A stretch of 64,000 nucleotides of DNA from CAMLIZ01 sp966212505 (GTDB lineage Bacteria; Pseudomonadota; Gammaproteobacteria; Burkholderiales; Burkholderiaceae_C), in the NCBI GenBank assembly GCA_966212505.1, contig CBIHRS010000009.1:104934-168933 (forward strand), given 5' to 3'. A model generated the notes under the pieces. The model was not told where the DNA came from and did no database searches. It saw nothing but the letters and a program-made list of their open reading frames with translations. Positions 1-8,779 of the stretch are shown one piece after another. Within the stretch, counting starts at the first letter, position 1. Each line of letters begins with the position of its first letter. The translations under genes were made by a program, and so were the position numbers.

Positions 1-355
1 CGCCGGGGATGATGGTCGCGTTGGAGCCGATCGACGCGCCCCGCCTGACACGGGTGGTCTCCAAGGCCCAGTCGGCGGCCGTCTGCAGGCTGCCGTCGGC
101 ATTCGTCGCGCGCGGCATGCGGTCGTTGGTGAACATCACGCCGTGGCCCACGCAGACCTCGTCCTCGATCACCACGCCTTCGCAGATGAAGGTGTGCGAT
201 GAAATCTTGCAGCGGGCGCCGACCAGCACCCCGCGCTGGATCTCGACAAAGGCGCCGATCTTCGTGCCCTCCCCGACCTTGCAGCCGTAGAGGTTCACCA
301 GCGCTGGCTGGTACAGGACGACATCCGTCGCCAGCATGGCGTCGACAATGGGCAT
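1..355 (-). CDS. Hexapeptide-repeat sugar N-acetyltransferase (WbpD/WlbB-like), 3' end cut by window edge
   Basis: The minus strand reads from ATG at 355 off the window edge (about 118 residues visible). A strong AAGGAGG ribosome site lies 6-8 nt upstream, which fixes the start. The protein shows the left-handed beta-helix pattern of isoleucine/valine every sixth residue (for example VGEGTKIGAFVEIQ and IGSNATIIPG) and the GVMFTNDRMPRA loop typical of WbpD/WlbB acetyltransferases. Those enzymes acetylate the 3-amino group of UDP-2-acetamido-3-amino-glucuronate. A DegT aminotransferase and an epimerase in the facing operon would fit a diacetamido sugar pathway. It is the third gene of a leftward operon behind the chain-length protein and the kinase. 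The exact substrate is inferred. Confidence 0.8.
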   Translation of the reverse strand, partial: MPIVDAMLATDVVLYQPALVNLYGCKVGEGTKIGAFVEIQRGVLVGARCKISSHTFICEGVVIEDEVCVGHGVMFTNDRMPRATNADGSLQTAADWALETTRVRRGASIGSNATIIPG

Positions 356-375
356 GGAAACACCTCCTTGAAAAA

Positions 376-1131
376 TCAGTTGCCGGCGGCCGGGTACGCA
401 TAGCCGTAGCCCAGCGGGGCCACCGGCTCGGGCGCCTTGTTGAGCACGGCCATCACGATCGGGCACGGCTCCGCGGCCGCGAAAGCCTGCTTCACTGCCG
501 CGCGCGGCGTGCGCGAGGCCAGGACCACCAGCACGACCTGCCCGACGCGCGAGGCCAGCACGCGGGCCTCATTGGTGACCAGCAGCGGCGGGCCATCGAA
601 GATCACGATGCGGTCCGGATACCGAGCCGACAGCGACGCCAGCAGGCGCTCCATCGCAGCGCTGGCCAGCAGCTCGGTCGCCATGTCGTTGCAGGCGCCG
701 GCCGGCAGGATCGACAGCTTGGGCACGTTGGTCTCGAGCACCACGTCGCCGACGTCCAGCGACGGGTCCACCAGCAGGTCGAGCAGCCCGCGCCGCGCAT
801 CGACGCCGAGCCGACGCATCAGGTCAGGCCGTACCACATCGGCATCGACCAGCAGCACCGAGGTGTCGATCTCCGCCGCCATGCTCATCGCGAGGTTGAT
901 CGAGAAGAAGGTCTTGCCTTCTCCCGGCAGCGCACTCGTGACCATGATCATCGGCAGGCGGCTGGCCGCGCCGTCGGCACGTCTCGCGTTTTTTAGCAGC
1001 GCCCGCTTCATGTAGCGGAATTCCTCGGCCAGCACCGATCTGGTCTGCGTGGGAACCAGGTGCCCGGTGCGCTCCAGGTGGACCAGGTCGAGCACAGTGG
1101 GCGGCACACGCGGTTCGTGCATTGCGTTCAT
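376..1131 (-). CDS. Tyrosine autokinase of the CpsD/Wzc-C type (XrtA-associated style)
   Basis: This 251-residue cytoplasmic BY-kinase partners a Wzz-type membrane protein to control polymer length and export. Visible motifs are Walker A SALPGEGKT (about residues 66-74), Walker A' VLLVDADVVRP (about 93-103) and Walker B VIFDGPPLL. The short C-terminal tail is tyrosine-rich (GYGYAYPAAGN) and is the likely autophosphorylation site. An upstream in-frame ATG at 1158 would overlap the previous gene and has no ribosome site. ATG at 1131 has GGAG eight bases upstream and is chosen. It follows the chain-length gene by 13 nt, so the split kinase/adaptor arrangement is as in Gram-positive CapA/CapB and XrtA loci. 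Confidence 0.88.
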   Translation of the reverse strand: MNAMHEPRVPPTVLDLVHLERTGHLVPTQTRSVLAEEFRYMKRALLKNARRADGAASRLPMIMVTSALPGEGKTFFSINLAMSMAAEIDTSVLLVDADVVRPDLMRRLGVDARRGLLDLLVDPSLDVGDVVLETNVPKLSILPAGACNDMATELLASAAMERLLASLSARYPDRIVIFDGPPLLVTNEARVLASRVGQVVLVVLASRTPRAAVKQAFAAAEPCPIVMAVLNKAPEPVAPLGYGYAYPAAGN

Positions 1132-1144
1132 CGGGCTGCTCCGT

Positions 1145-2719
1145 TCATGAAGCCGCATGGCGCGCGACGGAGATCCAGGCCACCCACGCGATCTGCAGCG
1201 CCATGACGATCGACAGCACCATCGCGAAGCGCAGCATGCCGGCCCGCCGCTCCTGCATGTCGCGCGGCGTCATGCGGACCGACACCGTGCCGAGCACCGG
1301 CCTGCCCGAGAACTGCTGCAGCGTGGCCGCCTCGGAGAACGTGGGCCTCACGAGGTCGGCGGCCATGGCGGCGCCGAGGCCTGCCGCGATCGACACCACC
1401 ACCGAGATCAGGGCCAGGTGCAGCCGCCCCGGGAATACCGGCGACGACGACACGCGCGCCGGCTCGATGACCCGGAAGTCCGCGAGGTGCGACGACTCGT
1501 CGAGCTTCATGGCCAGCGACGCCGACTCGCGCCGCATCACCATCTGGTCGTAGTTCCTGCGCAGCACGTCGTAGTCGCGGTTCAGCTGCACCAGTTCGGC
1601 TTCCACCTGCGGCACGCGGCCAGCCAGCGCGCGCAGTTCATCCAGCCGGGCCTGCTGCGCAGTCAGTTGCGAATGCAGCGCCGCGACCTGCGCCTCGGCC
1701 TCGCTCAGCGACAGCCGCAGCTTCTGGTACACGGGGTTGGTCACCGCGCGGCCGGCCTGGCCGAACGTGGCGAGCAACCGCTCTTCGGCCTGCCGCTGCT
1801 CGCGTGCCTCGGCCTCGAGCTGGCCGATCACGCGGCGCGCGCCGATCACGTCGGGGTGGGCCTCGGTGTAGCGGCGAAGCAGTTCATCGAGGGCCCGCTT
1901 CTGCGCCGCCAGCCGCACTTCGACTTCCGGGACGGGACCACCCCCGTACCTGCCCGCCAATTCCGCCGGCAGCTGCGGCGGCTCGGCGTCGAGCGCATGC
2001 CGGTAGGTGTCGCGCGACTGCTCGGCCGCGACCAGCTCGACACGCAGCTTGTGGACTGCTTCGGTCATCGCCGAGATGCGCGAGAAGTAGTCGTGGTCCG
2101 ACACGCCGGATACGCTGAAGTTGCGCGACTTGAACTCCTTCAGCCGGTCCTCCGACTCGACGAGCTTGGCTTCGTAGACGCGGATCTGCTCGTCGATGAA
2201 GCGGCCCGCATCTTCGGAGTCGCGCTTCTTCGCGCCCACGCCGGAGTGGACGAACATGTCCACGGTGGCATCGACAAGGCGGCGCGCGGCCGAAGGACTC
2301 GCGCCGCGATAGGTGATCTCGTAGAGGTTGCCCGAGCCGGTGGGCGCGATCCTGATCTGGTCCATCAGGCGCGACACCGCGGCATCCCTGCGCGCCGGGG
2401 TCGAGACGTCGAACTGCAGGCCCGGCGTGCGCAGCAACTGCTCCACGTTGGTGCGCGAGATCAGTGTTCGCGCGAGCATACGCACCTGCTGGTCGATGTC
2501 GGGCTCGAAGGTCAGCCCCGACATCAACGGCTTGAGCACGGTCTCGGTGTCGACATAGACGCGTGCGACAGCTTCGTACCGCTCGGGCACCAGCGACACG
2601 GCGACCGCACAGGCCACCGCGGTGCTTGCACCACAACCGAGCGCGAGCCAGCGACGCCCGCCTGCAACGCTCATCACTTTCTTCGCGTGATCGACAAAGA
2701 CTTCGACGACGTTGCTCAC
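1145..2719 (-). CDS. Polysaccharide chain-length determinant, Wzz/GumC family (XrtA-type)
   Basis: A 524-residue inner-membrane co-polymerase. It has an N-terminal membrane segment (about residues 24-44) followed by the Wzz-domain signature YEAVARVYVDTETVLKPLM. A long periplasmic coiled-coil region (about 180-400) follows, then a conserved proline-rich PARVSSSPVFPGRL stretch and a second membrane segment (about 425-445). A further hydrophobic segment lies near the C-terminus. The start is GTG with AAGGAGG upstream. There is no fused kinase; the kinase is the next gene. The sequence style matches the PEP-CTERM/XrtA chain-length family (TIGR03007), from memory. It is divergent from the sugar transferase gene. 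Confidence 0.87.
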   Translation of the reverse strand: MSNVVEVFVDHAKKVMSVAGGRRWLALGCGASTAVACAVAVSLVPERYEAVARVYVDTETVLKPLMSGLTFEPDIDQQVRMLARTLISRTNVEQLLRTPGLQFDVSTPARRDAAVSRLMDQIRIAPTGSGNLYEITYRGASPSAARRLVDATVDMFVHSGVGAKKRDSEDAGRFIDEQIRVYEAKLVESEDRLKEFKSRNFSVSGVSDHDYFSRISAMTEAVHKLRVELVAAEQSRDTYRHALDAEPPQLPAELAGRYGGGPVPEVEVRLAAQKRALDELLRRYTEAHPDVIGARRVIGQLEAEAREQRQAEERLLATFGQAGRAVTNPVYQKLRLSLSEAEAQVAALHSQLTAQQARLDELRALAGRVPQVEAELVQLNRDYDVLRRNYDQMVMRRESASLAMKLDESSHLADFRVIEPARVSSSPVFPGRLHLALISVVVSIAAGLGAAMAADLVRPTFSEAATLQQFSGRPVLGTVSVRMTPRDMQERRAGMLRFAMVLSIVMALQIAWVAWISVARHAAS

Positions 2720-2854
2720 TGCTCGCCTCCTTGATGGGTCACACGAGGCTAGGCGTCGCGCTCCATCACCTACAAGTGACTTTTTTCATTCATCGAATGC
2801 ATTGCACGGGTCATGCGATCAGTCCATTCTTTTTCGCGCTTCAAGGAGACCCGC
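2720..2854. promoter_or_regulatory. Divergent promoter region between the two arms of the EPS locus
   Basis: This 135-base gap separates the leftward chain-length operon from the rightward assembly operon and is less GC-rich than its surroundings, with a T-tract at 2780-2786. Weak sigma70-like boxes can be read. On the plus strand there is TTGCAC (2802-2807) with a CATTCT-like -10 about 17 bases on. On the minus strand there is TTGTAG followed 18 bases later by TAGCCT. The boxes are poor matches. The location, rather than the motif quality, supports the call. Confidence 0.4.
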
Positions 2855-4060
2855 ATGAACGCTGACGACGACACCTCCACCCTTGCGATTCCCGAGCGTG
2901 TGCGGCACACGCCGTCGCTGATGAACCTGTCTAGACAAGTACCCGGAAATACAAATCCGAACACCTGCAACGCCTGCGAAGGAACCGGCATCCGCCACAT
3001 CGCCGGTGTGTGTGCGCCGCCGTACAGAGCGGACAACCCGATCCGTGCCACATTGCCAGCCAACGTCTTCCTGAGGGATCTTCATCGTGAAATGCGGCGC
3101 TCCGAGAGGTCGAACGCCGCGCTGTCCCTGGCGCTCTATCACGTCGACCCCATGCACCCGCTTCAGGCCGATCTTCTGCTGGACGCCATCTACGGCGCGA
3201 AGCGTGAAACGGACATCGTCGGACATGTCGGCAACAACGTGATCGCCGTGCTCTGCACCGACACGGACGAACCCGGTATCAGGAGCTTCATGAAGAAGAT
3301 CGACGCGCGATCGGGCGGACTCCCGTTCGCGCCGGTCGCGGCCACCTACCCGGACGACATCTTCCAGAGCATCACCAGCGGAACCGGCATGCAATCCACC
3401 ATCGATCCCTTGCTCGTGTCGGATGCCGGCAGCGAAACCGGCCGCGGCTATGCGCTCAAGCGCTGCCTCGACGTGGTGGGCGCTGTCGTCGCAATCTGCC
3501 TGCTGAGCCCACTGATGCTGCTGGTGGCCGCCGCCATCTCCCTCGGGTCGCCGGGCCCGGTGATCTTCAGGCAGACGCGGCTCGGCAAGGGCGGCAAGCC
3601 CTTCACGTTCTACAAGTTCCGCTCGATGCGCATCGACAGCGACGATCGCGTCCACAGGCAGTTCGTCGCGTCCCTCATCAAGGATGGCCAGGCCGAAGGG
3701 GCCACGTACAAACTGCATGCCGATCCACGCATCACGCGCATCGGCCGGTTGATCCGCAAAACCAGCATCGACGAGCTGCCGCAGTTCTTCAACGTGCTCA
3801 AGGGCGACATGAGCCTGGTGGGACCGAGGCCGCCGATCCCCTATGAAACGGTGCACTACCAGTCATGGCACCTGCGCCGCATCCTGAGCATCAAGCCGGG
3901 GATCACCGGCCTGTGGCAGGTGGACGGCCGCAGCCGCGTCACCTTCAGCGAGATGGTCCGGATGGACCTGCGCTACATCCACGACTGCTCGCTGCTGCTC
4001 GACCTGAAGATCCTCGTGAAGACGGTCTTCGTGGTGATCCGCTGCAACGGCGCCGTGTAG
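2855..4060 (+). CDS. Undecaprenyl-phosphate sugar phosphotransferase with degenerate GGDEF-like N-terminus
   Basis: This is the priming enzyme that puts the first sugar-1-phosphate on undecaprenyl phosphate. ATG at 2855 is chosen because AAGGAG lies 8 bases upstream; an earlier ATG at 2813 lacks one. The C-terminal half (about residues 208-401) is a bacterial sugar transferase domain. It has one membrane helix (VVGAVVAICLLSPLMLLVAA), the KFRSMR motif, SIDELPQ, and SLVGPRPP followed by KPGITGLWQV. The N-terminal half does not have the polytopic WbaP helices. Residues about 70-170 instead resemble a GGDEF domain, with VGNNV where GGDEF should be, so no cyclase activity is expected. It could be a c-di-GMP or partner sensor; that is inference. 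Confidence 0.88.
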   Translation: MNADDDTSTLAIPERVRHTPSLMNLSRQVPGNTNPNTCNACEGTGIRHIAGVCAPPYRADNPIRATLPANVFLRDLHREMRRSERSNAALSLALYHVDPMHPLQADLLLDAIYGAKRETDIVGHVGNNVIAVLCTDTDEPGIRSFMKKIDARSGGLPFAPVAATYPDDIFQSITSGTGMQSTIDPLLVSDAGSETGRGYALKRCLDVVGAVVAICLLSPLMLLVAAAISLGSPGPVIFRQTRLGKGGKPFTFYKFRSMRIDSDDRVHRQFVASLIKDGQAEGATYKLHADPRITRIGRLIRKTSIDELPQFFNVLKGDMSLVGPRPPIPYETVHYQSWHLRRILSIKPGITGLWQVDGRSRVTFSEMVRMDLRYIHDCSLLLDLKILVKTVFVVIRCNGAV

Positions 4061-4071
4061 GAGGACATCAC

Positions 4072-5049
4072 GTGGACATCGACGGCGCCAACATCCTCGT
4101 GACCGGCGGAGCCGGTCTGATCGGCTCGGCCACCATCGACCTGCTGCTGCGCAGGCACCGGCCCGCACGGATCGTGATCCTGGACAACCTCGCCCGCGGC
4201 ACGCGCAAGAACCTCGCCGCGGTGCTGAAGCACCCGCGCGTGAGCTTCATCGAGGGCGACATCCGCGATCTGCGCACGGTGCGCGATGCGGTCGAAGGCA
4301 TGGACGCGGTGATCCACCTCGCGGCACTGCGCATCACCGCCTGCGCCGCGGACACACGGCAGGCCATGCAGGTGATGTGCGACGGCAGCTTCAACGTCGT
4401 CGACGCGGCCCACGAGGCCGGCGTGCGGAAGATCATCGCGGCCTCCTCGGCGTCGATTTACGGCCTGGCCGACTCGTTCCCCACGCGCGAGGACCACCAC
4501 CCGTACAACAACCGCACCTGGTACGGCACGGCCAAGGTCATGCTCGAAGGCCTGCTGCGCTCGTACCACGACATGCACGGCCTGCCCTATGCGGCGCTGC
4601 GCTACTTCAACGTCTACGGGCCGCGCATGGACCTGCACGGCAAGTACACCGAGGTGCTGATCCGCTGGATGGAACGCATCGCCGCGGGCGAGCCGCCGCT
4701 GATCCTCGGCGATGGCCGGCAGACGATGGACTTCGTCTACATCGACGACGTTGCCCGGGCCAACGTGCTCGCGCTCGGGTCCGCCGCTGACGACGAGGTC
4801 TTCAACGTGGCCAGCGGCACCGAGACCAGCCTGAACGAGCTCGCCATCGCGCTGCTCGACGCGATGGGATCCGACCTCATGCCGGAGCACGGTCCGCAGC
4901 GCGCGGTCAACCCCGTGCCGCGCCGGCTCGCCGACACCTCCAAGGCGGCGCGCATCCTCGGCTTCAGGGCCGAGGTCGGACTCGAGCAAGGGCTGGCGCA
5001 GCTGGTCGAGTGGTGGCGCCGCAGCAGGCTCGCGGAGGTGACGGCATGA
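4072..5049 (+). CDS. NAD-dependent nucleotide-sugar epimerase/dehydratase (extended SDR)
   Basis: A 325-residue enzyme starting at GTG 4072, with AGGAGG just upstream and 11 bases after the previous stop. It shows the Rossmann motif TGGAGLIGS near residue 12, the catalytic serine context SSASIYG and the YGTAK catalytic Tyr/Lys pair. Late in the protein is the substrate-binding ILGDGRQTMDFVYIDDVA stretch typical of UDP-glucose/GlcNAc 4-epimerases and related dehydratases. It probably supplies an epimerised or modified UDP-sugar for this polysaccharide. The 4-base ATGA overlap with the following aminotransferase gene suggests sequential steps. The exact sugar cannot be read from sequence. Confidence 0.87.
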   Translation: MDIDGANILVTGGAGLIGSATIDLLLRRHRPARIVILDNLARGTRKNLAAVLKHPRVSFIEGDIRDLRTVRDAVEGMDAVIHLAALRITACAADTRQAMQVMCDGSFNVVDAAHEAGVRKIIAASSASIYGLADSFPTREDHHPYNNRTWYGTAKVMLEGLLRSYHDMHGLPYAALRYFNVYGPRMDLHGKYTEVLIRWMERIAAGEPPLILGDGRQTMDFVYIDDVARANVLALGSAADDEVFNVASGTETSLNELAIALLDAMGSDLMPEHGPQRAVNPVPRRLADTSKAARILGFRAEVGLEQGLAQLVEWWRRSRLAEVTA

Positions 5050-6206
5050 TCCCGATCGCCAAGCCGTTGCTGGGCGAAGCCGAGGCCGAGGCCGCGCGCC
5101 GCGCGATCCTGAGCGGCTGGATCACCCAGGGCCCCGAAGTGGCCGCCTTCGAGCAGGCCTTTGCGCACTGCGTCGGCGCCCCTCATGCCTGCGCGGTGTC
5201 CAACTGCACGACCGCACTGCACCTGGCCCTGCTGGCCTGCGGCGTCGACACCGGCGACGACGTCATCACCGCGAGCCATTCGTACATCGCCACCGCCAAC
5301 GCGATCCGCCACTGCCAGGCAAGGCCGGTGTTCGTCGACATCGAGCCCCACGGCTACAACATCGATCCGGCCCTCATCGAGGCCGCCATCACGCCGCGCA
5401 CGCGGGCGATCCTGTGCGTGCACCAGGTCGGCATGCCCTGCGCGATGGAGGCCATCGTCGCGCTGGGACGGCGCCATCGCATTCCCGTCATCGAGGACGC
5501 GGCCTGCGCGATCGGCAGCGAGATCCTGTGGAATGGCGCCTGGGAGCCGATCGGCCGGCCGCACGGCGACATCGCCTGTTTCTCGCTGCACCCCCGCAAG
5601 ATCATCAGCACCGGAGACGGCGGCATCCTGACCACGCGCAACCCGCAGTGGGACGCCCGCTTCCGGTTGCTGAGGCAGCACGCGATGAGCATCCCTGACA
5701 CGGTGCGCCACGGCACGGCCCGGGTCGTCTTCGAGTCATACCCGACGGTGGGCTTCAACTACCGCATGACCGACATCCAGGCCGCCATCGGCCGCGAGCA
5801 GCTCAAGCGCCTGCCGGGCATCGTCGAGCGCCGGCGCGAGCTGGCTGCGCGGTACCGCACGCTGCTGGCCGACATCGAAGGCCTGGGCCTACCCGAGGAA
5901 CCCGCATGGGCACGCTCGAACTGGCAGAGCTACTGCGTGCGGCTGCCCGCCGGTTGCGACCAGCGCACTGCGATGCAGGCCCTGCTGGACGATGGCGTCA
6001 GCACGCGGCGCGGCATCATGTGCAGCCATCGCGAGCCGGCCTACGCCACGCTGCCGCGCCGGCATGCGCTCGACCGTTCGGAAGCGGCACAGGACCATTG
6101 CATCCTGCTGCCGCTTTTCTGCGAGATGACCGAGGCCCAGCAGCAGCAGGTGGCAGCCTCGCTGCGGCAGGCCTGCCGCACGCCGAAGCTGGCCCGCCAT
6201 GGTTGA
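5046..6206 (+). CDS. DegT/DnrJ/EryC1/StrS-family sugar aminotransferase
   Basis: This 386-residue PLP enzyme transfers an amino group to a keto-sugar nucleotide. The N-terminal IPIAKPLLGEAE opening is typical of the family. VIEDAACAIGSE carries the cofactor-binding Asp, and CFSLHPRKIISTGDGG carries the PLP-binding lysine. ATG at 5046 overlaps the epimerase stop (ATGA). Together with the epimerase and the WbpD-like acetyltransferase at the window edge, it would give an acetamido sugar. That pathway assignment is inferred from neighbourhood. Confidence 0.9.
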   Translation: MIPIAKPLLGEAEAEAARRAILSGWITQGPEVAAFEQAFAHCVGAPHACAVSNCTTALHLALLACGVDTGDDVITASHSYIATANAIRHCQARPVFVDIEPHGYNIDPALIEAAITPRTRAILCVHQVGMPCAMEAIVALGRRHRIPVIEDAACAIGSEILWNGAWEPIGRPHGDIACFSLHPRKIISTGDGGILTTRNPQWDARFRLLRQHAMSIPDTVRHGTARVVFESYPTVGFNYRMTDIQAAIGREQLKRLPGIVERRRELAARYRTLLADIEGLGLPEEPAWARSNWQSYCVRLPAGCDQRTAMQALLDDGVSTRRGIMCSHREPAYATLPRRHALDRSEAAQDHCILLPLFCEMTEAQQQQVAASLRQACRTPKLARHG

Positions 6207-7740
6207 CGACACCGCTGCCCTCGCCGGCACCGCCCCCGCAGCGCGGCGGGCGCACAGCTATCGCGACATCTTGAAGTCGTCGGCGATCATCGGCGGCTCG
6301 TCGGCCATCACCGTGTGCATCGGCATCGTCCGCACCAAGGCCATGGCGGTGCTGCTCGGCCCGGCGGGCTACGGCCTGATGGGGGCCTACCTGCTGATCG
6401 CCGAGCTGACCCGCAACGTGGCGCAGCTGGGCATCAATGCCAGCGGCGTCCGCCAGATCGCCGAGGCCGAGGCTTCGGGCGATCGCGTGCGCATCGCGCG
6501 CACCGTGGCGGTGCTGCGGCGCACGTCGCTGGCCTGCGCCGTGCTCGGTACGCTGGGGCTGGCCGCGCTCTCCGGCCCGGTCGCGCGGCTGACGTTCGGC
6601 GACGACGTCCATGCCGGCCGGGTCGCGCTGTTGTCACTGGCGGTGTTCTTCTCGCTGGTCGCCGGCGGCCAGGGCGCACTGCTGCAGGGCATGCGGCGCA
6701 TCGGCGACCTGGCGCGCCTCTCGGTCCTGGGGGGACTGCTGGGCACCGCGGTCGCCGTCGCGCTCGTCCACGCGTTCGGCCAGGCCGGCCTGGTGCCGGC
6801 CCTCGTGATCGCGGCCGCCTGTTCGGTCGTCGCGTCATGGTGGTACAGCCGCGGGATCGCGGTCGCCACGCCGCAGATGCGCATGCAGGAGATCGCGGCC
6901 GATGCCGGCGCCCTGCTGAAGCTGGGCCTCGCGTTCATGGCCAGCGGCCTGCTGACGGCCGGCGCGGCCTACGCGGTGCGCATCATCGTGTTGCGCGTGG
7001 CCGGCATCGAGGCGGCAGGGATCTATCACGCCGCGTGGACGCTCGGTGGTCTCTACATCGGCTTCGTGCTGCAGACGCTGGGCACCGATTTCTATCCCCG
7101 CCTCGTGGGCGCCGCCCGCGACGATGCCGAATGCAACCGGCTGGTGAACGAACAGGCCCAGGTGAGCCTGCTGCTGGCAATGCCCGGGGTGCTGGCCACG
7201 CTGACCTTCGCATCGCTTGCCGTGTCGCTGTTCTACAGCCCCGGCTTCGCCGGCGCGGCCAACGTCCTGCGGTGGATCTGCCTGGGCATGGCCTTGCGCG
7301 TGATGACCTGGCCGATCGGTTACATCGTGGTCGCGAAGAACCTGCAGGTCCTGTTCTTCGCGCTCGAGCTGGCGTGGACGGCGGTGAACGTCGGCTTGAC
7401 CTGGTGCTGCGTCCTGGCCTTCGGCGTCGAGGGCGCCGGCATCGCCTTCTTCGGTTCCTACGTGTTCCACGCACTGCTGCTGTACCCGGTCGTGCGGCGG
7501 CTGAGCGGCTTTCGCTGGAACAGCGTCAACCGCCGCTGCGCGGCCCTCTGCCTCGCATCGATCGCGCTCGTCTTCATCGGCTTCCAGCTGCTGCCGCCAG
7601 CGGCGGCGCTCCTGCTCGGCCTGCTGTCGATGATCGCGAGCGGGTATGCATCGGCCCGCAAGCTGGTGCAGCTCGCGTCGCCGCAGCACCTGCCCCGACC
7701 GGTCGCGTGGCTCCTGCAATGGAGGAAGTTGTCGCCATGA
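6199..7740 (+). CDS. wzx: O-antigen/EPS flippase, Wzx (polysaccharide transporter family)
   Basis: A 513-residue polytopic inner-membrane protein with about 12-14 hydrophobic helices spread over its length. It opens with SYRDILKSSAIIGGSSAI, the usual start of WzxE-like flippases. It would move lipid-linked repeat units across the inner membrane for polymerisation. Its start overlaps the end of the aminotransferase gene by 8 bases. Family membership is clear from topology and the opening motif; substrate is unknown. Confidence 0.85.
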   Translation: MVDDTAALAGTAPAARRAHSYRDILKSSAIIGGSSAITVCIGIVRTKAMAVLLGPAGYGLMGAYLLIAELTRNVAQLGINASGVRQIAEAEASGDRVRIARTVAVLRRTSLACAVLGTLGLAALSGPVARLTFGDDVHAGRVALLSLAVFFSLVAGGQGALLQGMRRIGDLARLSVLGGLLGTAVAVALVHAFGQAGLVPALVIAAACSVVASWWYSRGIAVATPQMRMQEIAADAGALLKLGLAFMASGLLTAGAAYAVRIIVLRVAGIEAAGIYHAAWTLGGLYIGFVLQTLGTDFYPRLVGAARDDAECNRLVNEQAQVSLLLAMPGVLATLTFASLAVSLFYSPGFAGAANVLRWICLGMALRVMTWPIGYIVVAKNLQVLFFALELAWTAVNVGLTWCCVLAFGVEGAGIAFFGSYVFHALLLYPVVRRLSGFRWNSVNRRCAALCLASIALVFIGFQLLPPAAALLLGLLSMIASGYASARKLVQLASPQHLPRPVAWLLQWRKLSP

Positions 7741-8777
7741 GCTCGATCGACGTCGTCATACCGTGCTACCGCTACGCGCAATACCTGAGAGCGTGCGTGC
7801 AGAGCGTGCTCGACCAGGAAGTAGATGACCTGCGCATCCTGATCCTCGACGACGACTCGCCCGACGACACGCCGGCGGTGGCCGAGGCACTCATACGGGA
7901 GGACGAGCGCATCTCGTACCGCCGTCACACCGCGAACCTCGGCCACATCGCCACCTTCAACGAAGGGATCGCCTGGACGCGCGCCGACTACATGCTGCTG
8001 CTGTCGGCCGACGACCATCTGCTGCCCGGCGCGTTGCAGCGCGCGATGGCGCTGATGGACACCAGTACCGCGATGGGCCTGTGCATCGGCCAAGCGCTGG
8101 AACTGCGCGCCGATGGCAGCACACGGCGGCTGGCGATGGATGTCGGCCCGGCGGATGCCGCGGCGGTCGTGCTCGGCGGCACCGACTTCGTGCGATGGAT
8201 CGTGCGATCGGGTGCGCGCAACATCGTTCCGTCCCCCACCGCGGTGGTCCGGCGCAGCCTGCTCCAGCGGCTCGGCGGCTACCGCGCCGACCTGCCGCAT
8301 GCCGGCGACCTGGAGATGTGGCTTCGGCTCGCGGCGCACGGAACGGTGGGCATCGTGAAGGCCTACCAGGCGGTGTACCGGCAGCACGCGGCGAGCATGT
8401 CGAACGCGTACTACGGAGACAACATCCTCACCGACCTGCAGCAGCGCAAGACCGCGTTCGATGCTTTCGTGCTGACTTGCGGCGACGCGATGCCGGAAGC
8501 GGATCGCCTGTACGCCCAGCTACTGCAGCCGCTGGCCCGTGAAGCGGTGGGATACGCGAGCGAAGCCTTCAACGACCGGCGGATGGACATGTCGCGCCGC
8601 TTGCTGGACTTCGCGGCGATCGTCCACCCCGGCGTGCGCGACACGCCGGCCTGGCGGCTGCTGGCCTGCAAGAAGCTGATGGGTCACACCATTTCCAGCG
8701 CGCTGCTGCCCGCGGTGGCCCGGCTGCGCTCCACCACGCAGAGGCTGCGCGGCCGACAGTCCGCGCCGGGACGCTGA
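7737..8777 (+). CDS. Family 2 glycosyltransferase
   Basis: A 346-residue GT-A fold enzyme. The N-terminal SIDVVIPCYRYAQYLRACV and the acidic LILDDDSPDDT bind the nucleotide sugar. The later LLLSADDHLLPGAL supplies the DXD-type metal site, and HAGDLEMWLRLA matches the acceptor-side ED/DxW motif. ATG overlaps the flippase stop (ATGA), implying translational coupling. It adds a sugar to the growing lipid-linked unit at the cytoplasmic face; donor and linkage are not predictable. Confidence 0.87.
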   Translation: MSSIDVVIPCYRYAQYLRACVQSVLDQEVDDLRILILDDDSPDDTPAVAEALIREDERISYRRHTANLGHIATFNEGIAWTRADYMLLLSADDHLLPGALQRAMALMDTSTAMGLCIGQALELRADGSTRRLAMDVGPADAAAVVLGGTDFVRWIVRSGARNIVPSPTAVVRRSLLQRLGGYRADLPHAGDLEMWLRLAAHGTVGIVKAYQAVYRQHAASMSNAYYGDNILTDLQQRKTAFDAFVLTCGDAMPEADRLYAQLLQPLAREAVGYASEAFNDRRMDMSRRLLDFAAIVHPGVRDTPAWRLLACKKLMGHTISSALLPAVARLRSTTQRLRGRQSAPGR

Positions 8778-8779
8778 GA

